64,000 bases of DNA from Tritrichomonas musculus (Eukaryota; Parabasalia; Tritrichomonadida; Tritrichomonadidae): contig JAPFFF010000002.1 in assembly GCA_039105265.1 (NCBI GenBank), positions 9,238,001-9,302,000 of the forward strand, in the 5' to 3' direction. The translations under genes and the position numbers were made by a program. This document shows positions 23,146 to 33,362 of the stretch, in pieces. Position 1 is the first letter of the stretch; the number at the start of each line of letters is the position of its first letter. Under the pieces are notes generated by a model. It was not told where the DNA came from. It was given only the letters and a program-made list of their open reading frames with translations, and did no database searches.

Positions 23146-24835
23146 ATTTCAAACTTCCACCTGCAGCTATCGCAACTTAGCTGCATTTGGAACTAATTAC
23201 GCGAATTAAACTTCCACCTGCAGCTAAACTGCGATAGCTTTAGGTGGAAGTAATTACTTAAATGTACCATTTCAAACTTCCACCTGCAGCTATCGCAACT
23301 TAGCTGCATTTGGAACTAATTACGCGAATTAAACTTCCACCTGCAGCTAAACTGCGATAGCTTTAGGTGGAAGTAATTACTTAAATGTACCATTTCAAAC
23401 TTCCACCTGCAGCTATCGCAACTTAGCTGCATTTGGAACTAATTACGCGAATTAAACTTCCACCTGCAGCTAAACTGCGATAGCTTTAGGTGGAAGTAAT
23501 TACTTAAATGTACCATTTCAAACTTCCACCTGCAGCTATCGCAACTTAGCTGCATTTGGAACTAATTACGCGAATTAAACTTCCACCTGCAGCTAAACTG
23601 CGATAGCTTTAGGTGGAAGTAATTACTTAAATGTACCATTTCAAACTTCCACCTGCAGCTATCGCAACTTAGCTGCATTTGGAACTAATTACGCGAATTA
23701 AACTTCCACCTGCAGCTAAACTGCGATAGCTTTAGGTGGAAGTAATTACTTAAATGTACCATTTCAAACTTCCACCTGCAGCTATCGCAACTTAGCTGCA
23801 TTTGGAACTAATTACGCGAATTAAACTTCCACCTGCAGCTAAACTGCGATAGCTTTAGGTGGAAGTAATTACTTAAATGTACCATTTCAAACTTCCACCT
23901 GCAGCTATCGCAACTTAGCTGCATTTGGAACTAATTACGCGAATTAAACTTCCACCTGCAGCTAAACTGCGATAGCTTTAGGTGGAAGTAATTACTTAAA
24001 TGTACCATTTCAAACTTCCACCTGCAGCTATCGCAACTTAGCTGCATTTGGAACTAATTACGCGAATTAAACTTCCACCTGCAGCTAAACTGCGATAGCT
24101 TTAGGTGGAAGTAATTACTTAAATGTACCATTTCAAACTTCCACCTGCAGCTATCGCAACTTAGCTGCATTTGGAACTAATTACGCGAATTAAACTTCCA
24201 CCTGCAGCTAAACTGCGATAGCTTTAGGTGGAAGTAATTACTTAAATGTACCATTTCAAACTTCCACCTGCAGCTATCGCAACTTAGCTGCATTTGGAAC
24301 TAATTACGCGAATTAAACTTCCACCTGCAGCTAAACTGCGATAGCTTTAGGTGGAAGTAATTACTTAAATGTACCATTTCAAACTTCCACCTGCAGCTAT
24401 CGCAACTTAGCTGCATTTGGAACTAATTACGCGAATTAAACTTCCACCTGCAGCTAAACTGCGATAGCTTTAGGTGGAAGTAATTACTTAAATGTACCAT
24501 TTCAAACTTCCACCTGCAGCTATCGCAACTTAGCTGCATTTGGAACTAATTACGCGAATTAAACTTCCACCTGCAGCTAAACTGCGATAGCTTTAGGTGG
24601 AAGTAATTACTTAAATGTACCATTTCAAACTTCCACCTGCAGCTATCGCAACTTAGCTGCATTTGGAACTAATTACGCGAATTAAACTTCCACCTGCAGC
24701 TAAACTGCGATAGCTTTAGGTGGAAGTAATTACTTAAATGTACCATTTCAAACTTCCACCTGCAGCTATCGCAGTTTAGCTGCATTTGGAACTAATTACG
24801 CGAATTAAACTTCCGCCTGCAACTAAAAGTTTTAA
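23146..24835. repeat. Satellite, type B units (123 bp, about 14 copies)
   Basis: CTTCCACCTGCAGCTATCGC recurs every 123 bases from 23154 to 24753, which is 14 starts. Internal units look identical by eye; the last differs slightly and is truncated. Each unit keeps one good hairpin (TTCCACCTGCAGCTA paired with TAGCTTTAGGTGGAA). The other is weakened because GCAGGTGGA of type A is GCATTTGGA here. Type B therefore looks like a derivative of type A that was then amplified and homogenised. Confidence 0.95.
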
Positions 24836-26949
24836 ATATTTTTTTATTTATATTATTTTTCTTTTAGTTTTTATTTGTTCAAAATATTTTTTTTTTTTTT
24901 TTACATTATTTAACATAGGACACTTTTTGAGCGAAGCTCAAAAAGTGGCCATTCTTGTGTAAATCAATATAAATTTATTATACATTGGATATATGAATGA
25001 TTATAAATTATTATATATATAATTATTAATTATAATTTAGGTTTCGAAAAATTAAATAAGATATTGGAAATTTACACTCTGATCTAAATTTCAATAAAAT
25101 GTTATTAATTTTATTGAATGATTACATACAATAATTTGAGAAAATAAAAATCTATCATTATTTTCATTAATAATGAGAAATTAAAATAGCTCATACAATT
25201 ATTTATGAATGCTTTATCAAAATATTTTTATACCTTTGAATTATGGATGCGTTTTAAATTTTGAATACATTTGGAGATTTATAATTATATATGTATTTAT
25301 TTGTAAATAATTTTTGTGTTTCATTTTATATTTATTTTATCATATTTATATCATATATTTAATATATATTCTATTTAAGAAATTGTTTTAATAAGATAAA
25401 AATAAATAATCCAAATTTTATACTCACAAAATATTTGAAGAGCTTTTATGTAAAAATTTGTGAAAACATAAATATCCTAAAATAGAAACATATTTAACCT
25501 AATTGGCTCGGTAAAACCTCATTATATTTTATATTATAAGGCATAAGTTGTTTAGAGCTTGTAATTTTATTCCAGTCTTTCCAGAAAATTCTAGATTTTT
25601 TGTGAGAACCAAAAAACGTGCTTATTCAAAAAAATGAATATTAAAATAAAATAGACGTTTATTTGAGAGGATTTAGTTTTCAAACATTTTTATCTTTTTT
25701 TAATGGCTATATCAAGTTTCTTTGCCTCGATAAAAAACCATTAATTTTATTATATAATAACATATCCGAAAATTATATTAAACGGTTAAGCCAATCTCTC
25801 CAGAAAAATCACATTTTTTGTAGTCGTAAATTTATTTTATAATATCTTCATAATTTGTGAAATAATAAGTGATATAATATACAAACTAGCATTCAAAAAC
25901 AACGAAACATATGTTAAGCAAATACAAATGCACATATATGATGGTATCATGCAGATATTCCATTTTGATGAGAAAAAATTAATTGGTCTATAAAGTTAAA
26001 TATATATAATACATCATAAGTATGAAATGAATCATCAATGTTACCGATCAATATTTACTATTTAAAAAGATAAAAATATTTCAAAAAACATTCCATACAT
26101 TTTCAATACATGATATAAAATTGAATTAATATTCTTTGAAAAAAATTGAAGTCTAAGAAAATTGATAATGATTTTCTGAGTTGTTTGATAGTTGTAAAAT
26201 ATTTTTAATTGAAAAAAATTGTGAGAAAAAAAGAGATTTCTGGGGAGTATAAAAAATAAAGTACTCAAAAAATGAAATTAGCAATAAAAAGAAATCCAAC
26301 GTCACGATTCCAGATTTTTTTATTTATTTCATAATAAGATTTCAAAATAAAACTAGTTGATCAGCCTTTTTTTCCGACTTGTGCCTATTGATCTAATGAA
26401 TATTCCTTATCATATCTTCATTCATGGAAATATTTAAGAGCAAGCAAACACGAAATATTATAACTTATTGTTTTTTATCAACATTGCTCCAATCAAGATT
26501 TTTTTTAATCATGATATTAGTTATAAAACACTCATTCTTTCATTCACTTTTTGAAAGATTTAAAATTGAATACTTTACCTTATTATGCTCTGTCTAGCGT
26601 GGCCACTTATCGACACTACTATAATTATTTTTCAAAAAAAAAAAGTTTTTTGTTTACCGATGCATTTATCGATTAAAACCAGACAATATTATATTCAATA
26701 TTTAATAATACATTAATTACAATATATATTTAAAAAATAAAGCAATTTTATATTTTTGCCGTTACTATACACATGATACAATTGTTTTTTCCTTTTTTTC
26801 ATATTAATGTATAAAAAATGAAATTTCGATCAGAAAATCACAAAAAAAATGTTTATTTTATGAAGAGGGCCAACTTATTTTTAAGTCTCGGTTTGCGATA
26901 TCGATAATTGATCCATTGTTCTGATATCAAAAATTTTATCTCTGATATC
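24836..26949. other. AT-rich intergenic DNA with a hairpin and a dispersed repeat
   Basis: 24921-24947 is a perfect 12-bp hairpin (CACTTTTTGAGC, loop GAA, complement). About 25500-25610 and 25715-25820 are weakly similar to each other (shared TCCAGAAAA motif and T run). 26220-26340 is the second copy of the dispersed repeat near 8690-8830. AGCGTGGCCACTTATCGA near 26598 matches the motif near 19370. No gene is supported. Confidence 0.4.
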
Positions 26950-28487
26950 AATAATGAATAAAATAAATGTTGTAAGCACCATCATAATCTTCAAGGTCGG
27001 CTGCCATTTTGTAATCTTTCTCGACACCTTTTCCAAGTTCATGCATTAGTCCATATCTAACCATACATCATGGATCACCTTCATCTGCACCTTTTTTGTA
27101 ATATTCTAGAGCTATTTCATAATCAACATTTCTTCCTCCAAATCCCTTTTCATTATTGTAAGCAAATTGGAAATAAGATTGTTTTATATCACAAATTGTA
27201 GAACTAGTGAGACAATCATTCATTATTTCTTTATTAAGATCATCTTGATTATAATCATCGTCTTCTGCATCACTAGGACAATAAGCAAGGTCTTCTTTTA
27301 CAGCATTAACTTGTTTATACTTGATCAATCTATAAAGTAAATAATCAGCTTCTACAATATATTTATTTCGTGCTTTATGTATTTATTTATTTAATTTATG
27401 TATTTATTTATTTCCAATATTTGTTAAAAATGGCTTCTTCACGATCTTGTTCAACACCATTGCCATCGAATAAAAAGAGACCATAATAGTACATGCAATG
27501 ACCTTCACCTCTTTCAGCTCCTCGTCTACTGTAGTAGACAGCTTCATCTTGATCAAGTGGAACTTCTTCGATGTCCGTATTTGAAGTATTCGGGACCACT
27601 TTACCTTCATAAAGCATTTTGCCATAAAGAACGTAACCTTCATCACTAGCTTCGTCTTCGTCTTCGTCTTCAAATGATTTAAGGACCCATTTGAGTGCTG
27701 CTTCCTCATCTTTTTCAATGGCTGTTCCATAAAGTAGACATTTGGCATAAAGAGCCATAGCATCTGTATTTCCCATTTCTGCAGATTTTCTGCATGCTTC
27801 AACAGCAAATGCTTCTTCTTCATCTGATGGATAATATTCATTTTCTTCATCTCCTTTTTCATTGCCATCGTAATCAAGAACAAGTTTCGCATAATCATAC
27901 ATTCCACCTTTGTGTTCCCGTTCAGCCAGCATTCGAGCATATTTGATACATTCTCTGATGTTTTTTGTTAAATCGTAGTCTTTATAGTCTCGAAGGAGAA
28001 TTACAACAGAGAGCATTGCACTTTCATTGCCATTGTCTGCGGCTAACTTGTAATAATGGAGTTGTTCTTCAAAGGATGTAAATATGCCCTCATCAAATAA
28101 TTGAACAATATTGTTCTACGACTTTACCTTTTAACAACATGAAGCCGTAGTTCGCTTGATGAACTGTATGACCTTGGTCAGCAGCTAACTTGTAGTATCT
28201 TGCCGCTTCCTTACGATCTTTGGGAACACCATCCCCTCTATCTAAGGCTATTGCTTAATTATTCATTGCTTTTACGTGACCTTGTTCTGCTATCTTTACG
28301 ATAAAAAATAATTATTTTATTTATTTCATTATCTTTTAATTCATATCTTAGTGTTTTAAAATCAAGATCATTTTTAGCACAAGATACATCAACATCCTTT
28401 AAAAATATATGATTCAAAGCTTGTTCAATTGTAATTCTTTGATTAACATCAACTTTCATTAAATTAGAAAACTGAGCATATCAAAGC
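26950..28487 (-). pseudogene. Broken kinase / Sel1-repeat gene
   Basis: Read leftwards from about 28487, the end of a kinase domain (QFSNLMKVDVNQRITIEQAL, the conserved Arg region and last helix) is followed by Sel1 repeats in several frames. Examples are KEAARYYKLAADQGHTVHQA near 28180, AVEACRKSAEMGNTDAMALY near 27770, and EIALEYYKKGADEG near 27080. The longest intact piece is 27408-28016 (202 codons). In-frame stops and frame changes lie around 28255, 28110-28130, 27405 and 27066, and the N-terminal kinase lobe is missing. The type matches the kinase-Sel1 gene at 60356. It is a clear decayed host gene. Confidence 0.88.
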
Positions 28488-28709
28488 TTCGCTATCTACA
28501 TTGAAAGTGATTCAGGCTCAGCTACTTATAACATAAAAAATAACGATTTCATTAATAACTATGAAATTAACAAAGGTCCTGCTACAAATACAATCATAGC
28601 AAGCGAAGATCTTTCACTTACTATCAGATCTAAATAATTCATTGAATTTCAAACGCCGGAATCATTCGCAAGCTCAGAAACTGGTTCTGAATCCGATAAG
28701 GATTTCTAA
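28479..28709 (+). pseudogene. Fragment of a Pmp-like beta-helix surface protein
   Basis: The plus-strand frame from 28479 reads AIYIESDSGSATYNIKNNDF, then NNYEINKGPATNTIIASEDL, then a stop, and in the same frame a Ser/Glu-rich tail ending at 28707-28709. The aliphatic/Asn pattern (YNIKNNDFINN) is typical of right-handed beta-helix rungs in Pmp-like trichomonad surface proteins; the assignment is by pattern. The fragment begins exactly where the minus-strand kinase remnant ends, so two truncated genes meet head to head. Confidence 0.55.
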
Positions 28710-28771
28710 GAAAAAGTCCAAAACTTAGTGTAAAGATATATAAATTTTCCAATGATTCAGAAAACTTATTC

Positions 28772-29327
28772 AACAAGAAGGATTACTTGTCCATTGAAAA
28801 TAAATACAAGTTTATTCATTAATATCAAAAGATCAAAAGATCAAATAAATACAAATTACTTTATAAATTTGATCTTGATTTTTTGTTCAAATATTTTTTT
28901 TATGTATTTAATATGTATTTATTTATTTCCAATATTTGTTAAAAATAAAATAAATTGATTTTTATAATATTTCAAATCATTTTAAAAAGTTAGTTTATAC
29001 GCCAATTATCAATTTAATATTTCATAAATTAAATGATTGAATAATATTCAATGCTAATTTGTCAATTTTTTCAATTGATAATTTATAAAATGAAAGATTT
29101 GAATATTTGAATTTTCATCTAAAAATTTTATAAATATAAATATTGTTAGTAATTAATATTTTTTTTTCATTTTTAATAAATATATCATTATATATTATAA
29201 TATTACACTTATATTTGATATTAATTGATTTAATCTTATTTAGAAAAAGATATATGAGTTGTTTTTTTAACAATTATGAATATTTATTGAAAAAGTTCAA
29301 ATTCCAACTTTACCCATAAGTTACAAT
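28772..29327. repeat. Left edge of the kinase array: shortened copy of the array spacer
   Basis: 28772-28858 (ACAAGAAGGATTACTTGTCC onward) matches 33838-33912. About 28849-29327 matches the last 450 bases of each spacer, beginning TTTGATCTTGATTTTTTG. The roughly 930 bases that separate these two parts in the other spacers are absent. The stretch serves as the upstream region of copy 1; no Inr-like start was recognised. It suggests that another unit once lay to the left. Confidence 0.7.
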
Positions 29328-32300
29328 ATGTCTAACGAAAACGAAGTAATTGATTTAAGCCAATACACTATCAAAGATAAAATTGGTGAAGGTAATTTTT
29401 CCCAAGTCTCCATTATTGAAGATAAAGATACAAAACAAATCTATGCGGCGAAATTTTTTACAAAAATCCCAGAAAACAAAACCCAATCAGATATGCTGTA
29501 TGTTAGTCGAGAAGTTAACTTTGGAGCAGGAATGAACCATCCTTCTATAATTAAATTTATTGGGTACTCCCCAAAAAACTTTGAAAACGAAGATAAACCC
29601 ATAATTATCACGGAATACTGCAAGAATGGGAGCCTTTATAATTTTATCCAAGAACAAAACAAATATCCTGAACTTTTGACTGATACAAAGAAATTAATTA
29701 TAATTTATGGCATAGCTGCTGGTATGAAATATCTACACTCGAACAACATCTTACATAGAGACCTCAAACCAGAAAACATCCTTTTAGACGATCGTTTACT
29801 ACCGAAAATAGCCGATTTTGGCTTGATCAAAATGGAATCAATGAATGATCTCTCGAACTACATTCAATCGACAGATGGAGCGAAAGGGACACCTCTTTAT
29901 CAACCACGAGAAACCATGTTTGATAAAGTACAAAACCCAAAGACAGATGTCTACTCATTCGCACTCGTCGTGTATTATATCATGACTTCAATTGTTCCTT
30001 TTTCTGATGTCATTGAAAATTTTGGGTTTGAATTACACCGAAACCATCGTCCTGAATTTAAAAGTCCAATTAACGAATCATACAAAAAATTTATTGAGGA
30101 ATGTTGGGCACAAGAACCAAATGATCGTCCTCCTTTTGATGAAATTGTGGAGCTTCTTAAAAAACCGGAATTCATCACAGAAAAAGTTAACAAAGAAGAT
30201 TATTTGAGCTATGTAAAATACATTGAAGATTACCAGAGTTCTTTTGATGCTAAGAAAAAAATTGTAGACCTTGAAGATTACATTCCAGAAGCGAGTGCAA
30301 GCTTTGCAAGAATTGATATTGCGAGATATGTTGAAGAACCAAAGAAAACTATTCTATCATCGATTAGAAAAAGGCTCGGAATTGAACAAGAGAAGCTCTT
30401 TCCATTCTCAGAATTCAACAAGTTATGTGATTCTTGTAAAAAATTAGTTACTGAAGCAGAAAATGATCCAGATAAGCAATTCATAATAGCAAAGAACTTG
30501 CATGATGGAACGAGTAAATTCCCTAAAAACATCGAAATTTCTGTCAGATATTTGGAACGTTCAACAGAGAAAGGGAACATTGATTCAACGATTTTCTTAA
30601 GCCGTTTGCTGATTGAAGGAAACGTTGTATCTCAAGATATTCCAAGAGCAAAGAAATATCTCAACAAGCTCATTATGAATAACAAGGAAGCCTTCGATCT
30701 TTATAAGCAAATCATTATATTGGAAAAGAATCCTTCAGAATCAGCGAAATATTTTGAAATTGGAGCGGAGAAAGGTTACGAAGAATGCGAATTTAGATAT
30801 GCAGAAATTTTATTTAAAAATGGGGGACCTCGTAACATTGAAAGATCTTTAAAATACTTGATTGAATCAAAAGATAAAGGCTTTCTACCAAGCAAATTGT
30901 TCCTAAATGCATTAAACTACATGAATGATAATCAATCATTCGTTCAACTTGATTCGAGACATCAACACTTCATAATTAAAAAAATTGTTGAGTTTAACAA
31001 AAAGAACACAGAGAAAGATCAATTTTCACCGAATAAAGCAATCGACATTGGCTACCGATTTACACAAAAGTATTTTAAATCATTTGAATCATCTGATTTC
31101 ATTAATGTTTTGAATTCATTTGAATCTGTTTCAATTGAAATTCAGTATCCATCAAAATTTTATGAAAATGTATTCAAAACGATATCAGAAGTCAAAGAAA
31201 AATACATTCCAAGACTTAATCTAAATATTTTTATTTCAGGAGTTGATCAAATATCAAATAAATTTGGTCCCAATTTATTGATAAATACTGTTAGAATTGG
31301 GTCGTCTGTTCAAGAAATTTTTTCATCAGTATTTGAAAAATGTTGTTCTATTTCTGAAATTACGATTCCTTCTTCTGTAACGAAAATTGGAGATGATGCT
31401 TTTCATGATTGCGTTTTATTAAAGCAAATAACAATACCTTCATCAGTGACTAGTATTGGATATAATGCATTTTGTGGCTGCAAGTCACTTGTCCAAATCA
31501 CATTGCCTTCTTCTTTAACTGATATTAAAGAGAACACATTTAGAAATTGCACATCTTTGGTGCAAGTAACAATTCCTTCCTCTGTGAATAATATTGGACC
31601 AGGATCCTTCAGAAAATGTATTTCTTTGAAAGAAATTTTGATTCCATCATCAGTCAAAGTAATTGAAAACAGCGCCTTCATGGATTGTTCGTCATTGACA
31701 GAAATAACGTTGCCTTCTTCTATAACTAAAATTGGCGATTACACATTTAATAAATGTACATCGTTAACCAAAATTTCTATTCCTTCTTCAGTAACTGAAA
31801 TTGGAGTTCATGCTTTTGGTAAATGTTCATCAATGACGGAAATCTCTCTTCCTTCTTCAATGACCGAAATAAAAAGCATATCATTTGATGGATGTTTGTC
31901 ATTAGAACAATTTTCAATGCCAACATCTGTTACAAAGATTGGAAACATTTCATTTGATGGATGCTCCTCGCTTACACAAATACCAATTCCTACTTCTGTT
32001 AAAGAAATTGGATACATGTCTTTAACGATGTGTTCAAATTTAACACGAATATCAATTCCTTCTTCAGTTGTGAAAATAGGAAGTCTTTCTTTTGTTTCTT
32101 GTTCTTCATTGGCACAGATTTCACTTCCTTCTTCTATTCGTGAAATTGGATATATTTCATTAGCCATTTGTTCATCTTTGGAACAACTAACTATACCATC
32201 TTCTGTTAGCAAAATTGAGAATATTTCATTAGATGGATGTTCATCATTAAGGGAAATATCAATTCCTTCTTCAGTTAAAGAAATTGGCGAACTTCATTTA

Positions 32301-33362
32301 ATTAAATGCTCGTCTTTAGTTGAAATGATAATTCCTTCTTCTTCGAAAGTTGGAAGTATTTGTTTTCATGAATGTTCATCATTAATTGAAGTATCATTAC
32401 CTTCTTCCATTGATATAATTTGTGAACATTGCTTTGATTCATGCTCATCATTGAAACAAATTGAAATTCCTTCGAGTGTGACTCTTATTGGTAATTATGC
32501 ATTCAATAAATGTTCATCATTGACTAAAATATGGATTCCAAAGTCAGTTAAAGAAATTAAAGATAGGGCATTCGATGGATGCGTTGAATTAAAGGAAATC
32601 ATAATTCCTCTTTCAGTCACAAAGATTGGCGACCTTTGTTTTAATGGATGCTCTTTATTAACGAAAATGACAATTCCTTCTTCAGTCAGGAAGATTGGGA
32701 ACCTTTCATTTGATGGATGCTCGTCATTAAAAAAAATCGAAATTTCGAAATTAGTTACCAAAATCGGACGTATTTCATTTAATGGATGCTCATCATTGAA
32801 AGAAATATCAATTCCAAAATCTGTTAAAGTAATTCATGCAAAATCTTTCAAAGGATGCACATCATTGGCACAAATCTGCATCCATTCTTCTATTCCATTG
32901 GACAAACAAGATTCTATCACCAGATACACTCTTGCGCAAAATTTGATGTCTCTTTCAGTAACTTCAATCAAAGAATATGCTTTCTCAGAATGTACATCGT
33001 TAACACAGATAAAACTTCCTTCTTCTTTGGTTGAAATTGCAGAGTATGCTTTCGAAGGATGTTCATCATTAAAACATGTGCTATTTGCATCTCCATATTA
33101 TTTAGTGTCAATTGGGAAAAATGCTTTTTGTGGATGCTCATCATTAAAAGAAATATCTATTCCTTCATCTGTTGATGATATTGGAGATTATGCATTTGTC
33201 AAATGCTCTTCATTAACCAAAATCGAAATTCTTTCATCAACCGCAGAAATTGGTTCTGGTGTTTTTGATGAATGCTCTTCTTTGAGAGAAATATCAATTC
33301 CTTCGGAATTTCAAAAACCAATCAATTTCGTCTCTTCGAATGTCAAAATTAATATCATTTAG
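29328..33362 (+). CDS. Kinase-Sel1-BspA LRR fusion protein, copy 1
   Basis: A 1344-aa protein. Residues 11-280 are a TKL-like kinase domain with all key residues: GEGNFSQV (20-27), Lys42, Glu62, HRDLKPEN (143-150), DFG (163-165). The APE position reads QPRE. Residues about 380-535 are degenerate Sel1-type helices. About 656-1330 holds some 28 BspA-type LRRs of 23 residues (pattern IPSSVTKIGDDAFHDCSSLKQI). No signal peptide or membrane segment is seen, so a cytosolic kinase with a large LRR binding surface is inferred. The start is the first ATG, shared by all copies. Copy 1 differs from the others in the glycine loop and between about residues 185 and 240 (activation-segment end and following helices). 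That may alter substrate choice. Confidence 0.93.
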   Translation: MSNENEVIDLSQYTIKDKIGEGNFSQVSIIEDKDTKQIYAAKFFTKIPENKTQSDMLYVSREVNFGAGMNHPSIIKFIGYSPKNFENEDKPIIITEYCKNGSLYNFIQEQNKYPELLTDTKKLIIIYGIAAGMKYLHSNNILHRDLKPENILLDDRLLPKIADFGLIKMESMNDLSNYIQSTDGAKGTPLYQPRETMFDKVQNPKTDVYSFALVVYYIMTSIVPFSDVIENFGFELHRNHRPEFKSPINESYKKFIEECWAQEPNDRPPFDEIVELLKKPEFITEKVNKEDYLSYVKYIEDYQSSFDAKKKIVDLEDYIPEASASFARIDIARYVEEPKKTILSSIRKRLGIEQEKLFPFSEFNKLCDSCKKLVTEAENDPDKQFIIAKNLHDGTSKFPKNIEISVRYLERSTEKGNIDSTIFLSRLLIEGNVVSQDIPRAKKYLNKLIMNNKEAFDLYKQIIILEKNPSESAKYFEIGAEKGYEECEFRYAEILFKNGGPRNIERSLKYLIESKDKGFLPSKLFLNALNYMNDNQSFVQLDSRHQHFIIKKIVEFNKKNTEKDQFSPNKAIDIGYRFTQKYFKSFESSDFINVLNSFESVSIEIQYPSKFYENVFKTISEVKEKYIPRLNLNIFISGVDQISNKFGPNLLINTVRIGSSVQEIFSSVFEKCCSISEITIPSSVTKIGDDAFHDCVLLKQITIPSSVTSIGYNAFCGCKSLVQITLPSSLTDIKENTFRNCTSLVQVTIPSSVNNIGPGSFRKCISLKEILIPSSVKVIENSAFMDCSSLTEITLPSSITKIGDYTFNKCTSLTKISIPSSVTEIGVHAFGKCSSMTEISLPSSMTEIKSISFDGCLSLEQFSMPTSVTKIGNISFDGCSSLTQIPIPTSVKEIGYMSLTMCSNLTRISIPSSVVKIGSLSFVSCSSLAQISLPSSIREIGYISLAICSSLEQLTIPSSVSKIENISLDGCSSLREISIPSSVKEIGELHLIKCSSLVEMIIPSSSKVGSICFHECSSLIEVSLPSSIDIICEHCFDSCSSLKQIEIPSSVTLIGNYAFNKCSSLTKIWIPKSVKEIKDRAFDGCVELKEIIIPLSVTKIGDLCFNGCSLLTKMTIPSSVRKIGNLSFDGCSSLKKIEISKLVTKIGRISFNGCSSLKEISIPKSVKVIHAKSFKGCTSLAQICIHSSIPLDKQDSITRYTLAQNLMSLSVTSIKEYAFSECTSLTQIKLPSSLVEIAEYAFEGCSSLKHVLFASPYYLVSIGKNAFCGCSSLKEISIPSSVDDIGDYAFVKCSSLTKIEILSSTAEIGSGVFDECSSLREISIPSEFQKPINFVSSNVKINII

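Noticed and set aside
22771-24835. CRISPR-like array
   Set aside because: Units are tandem with no unique spacers and the setting is eukaryotic; it is a satellite.
19355-26610. One large element bounded by CGTGGCCACTT motifs
   Set aside because: The core GTGGCCAC is itself palindromic and the flanks match in direct, not inverted, orientation; only a shared short motif is supported.
27404-27940. 178-codon minus frame over the Sel1 pseudogene
   Set aside because: It is an alternate frame of the Sel1 coding piece at 27408-28016, which has the real repeat pattern.
31403-32761. Minus-strand open frames inside the kinase-LRR genes (and equal ones in the other copies)
   Set aside because: They are antisense readings of the 23-residue LRR repeats, recur identically in every copy and have no independent support.
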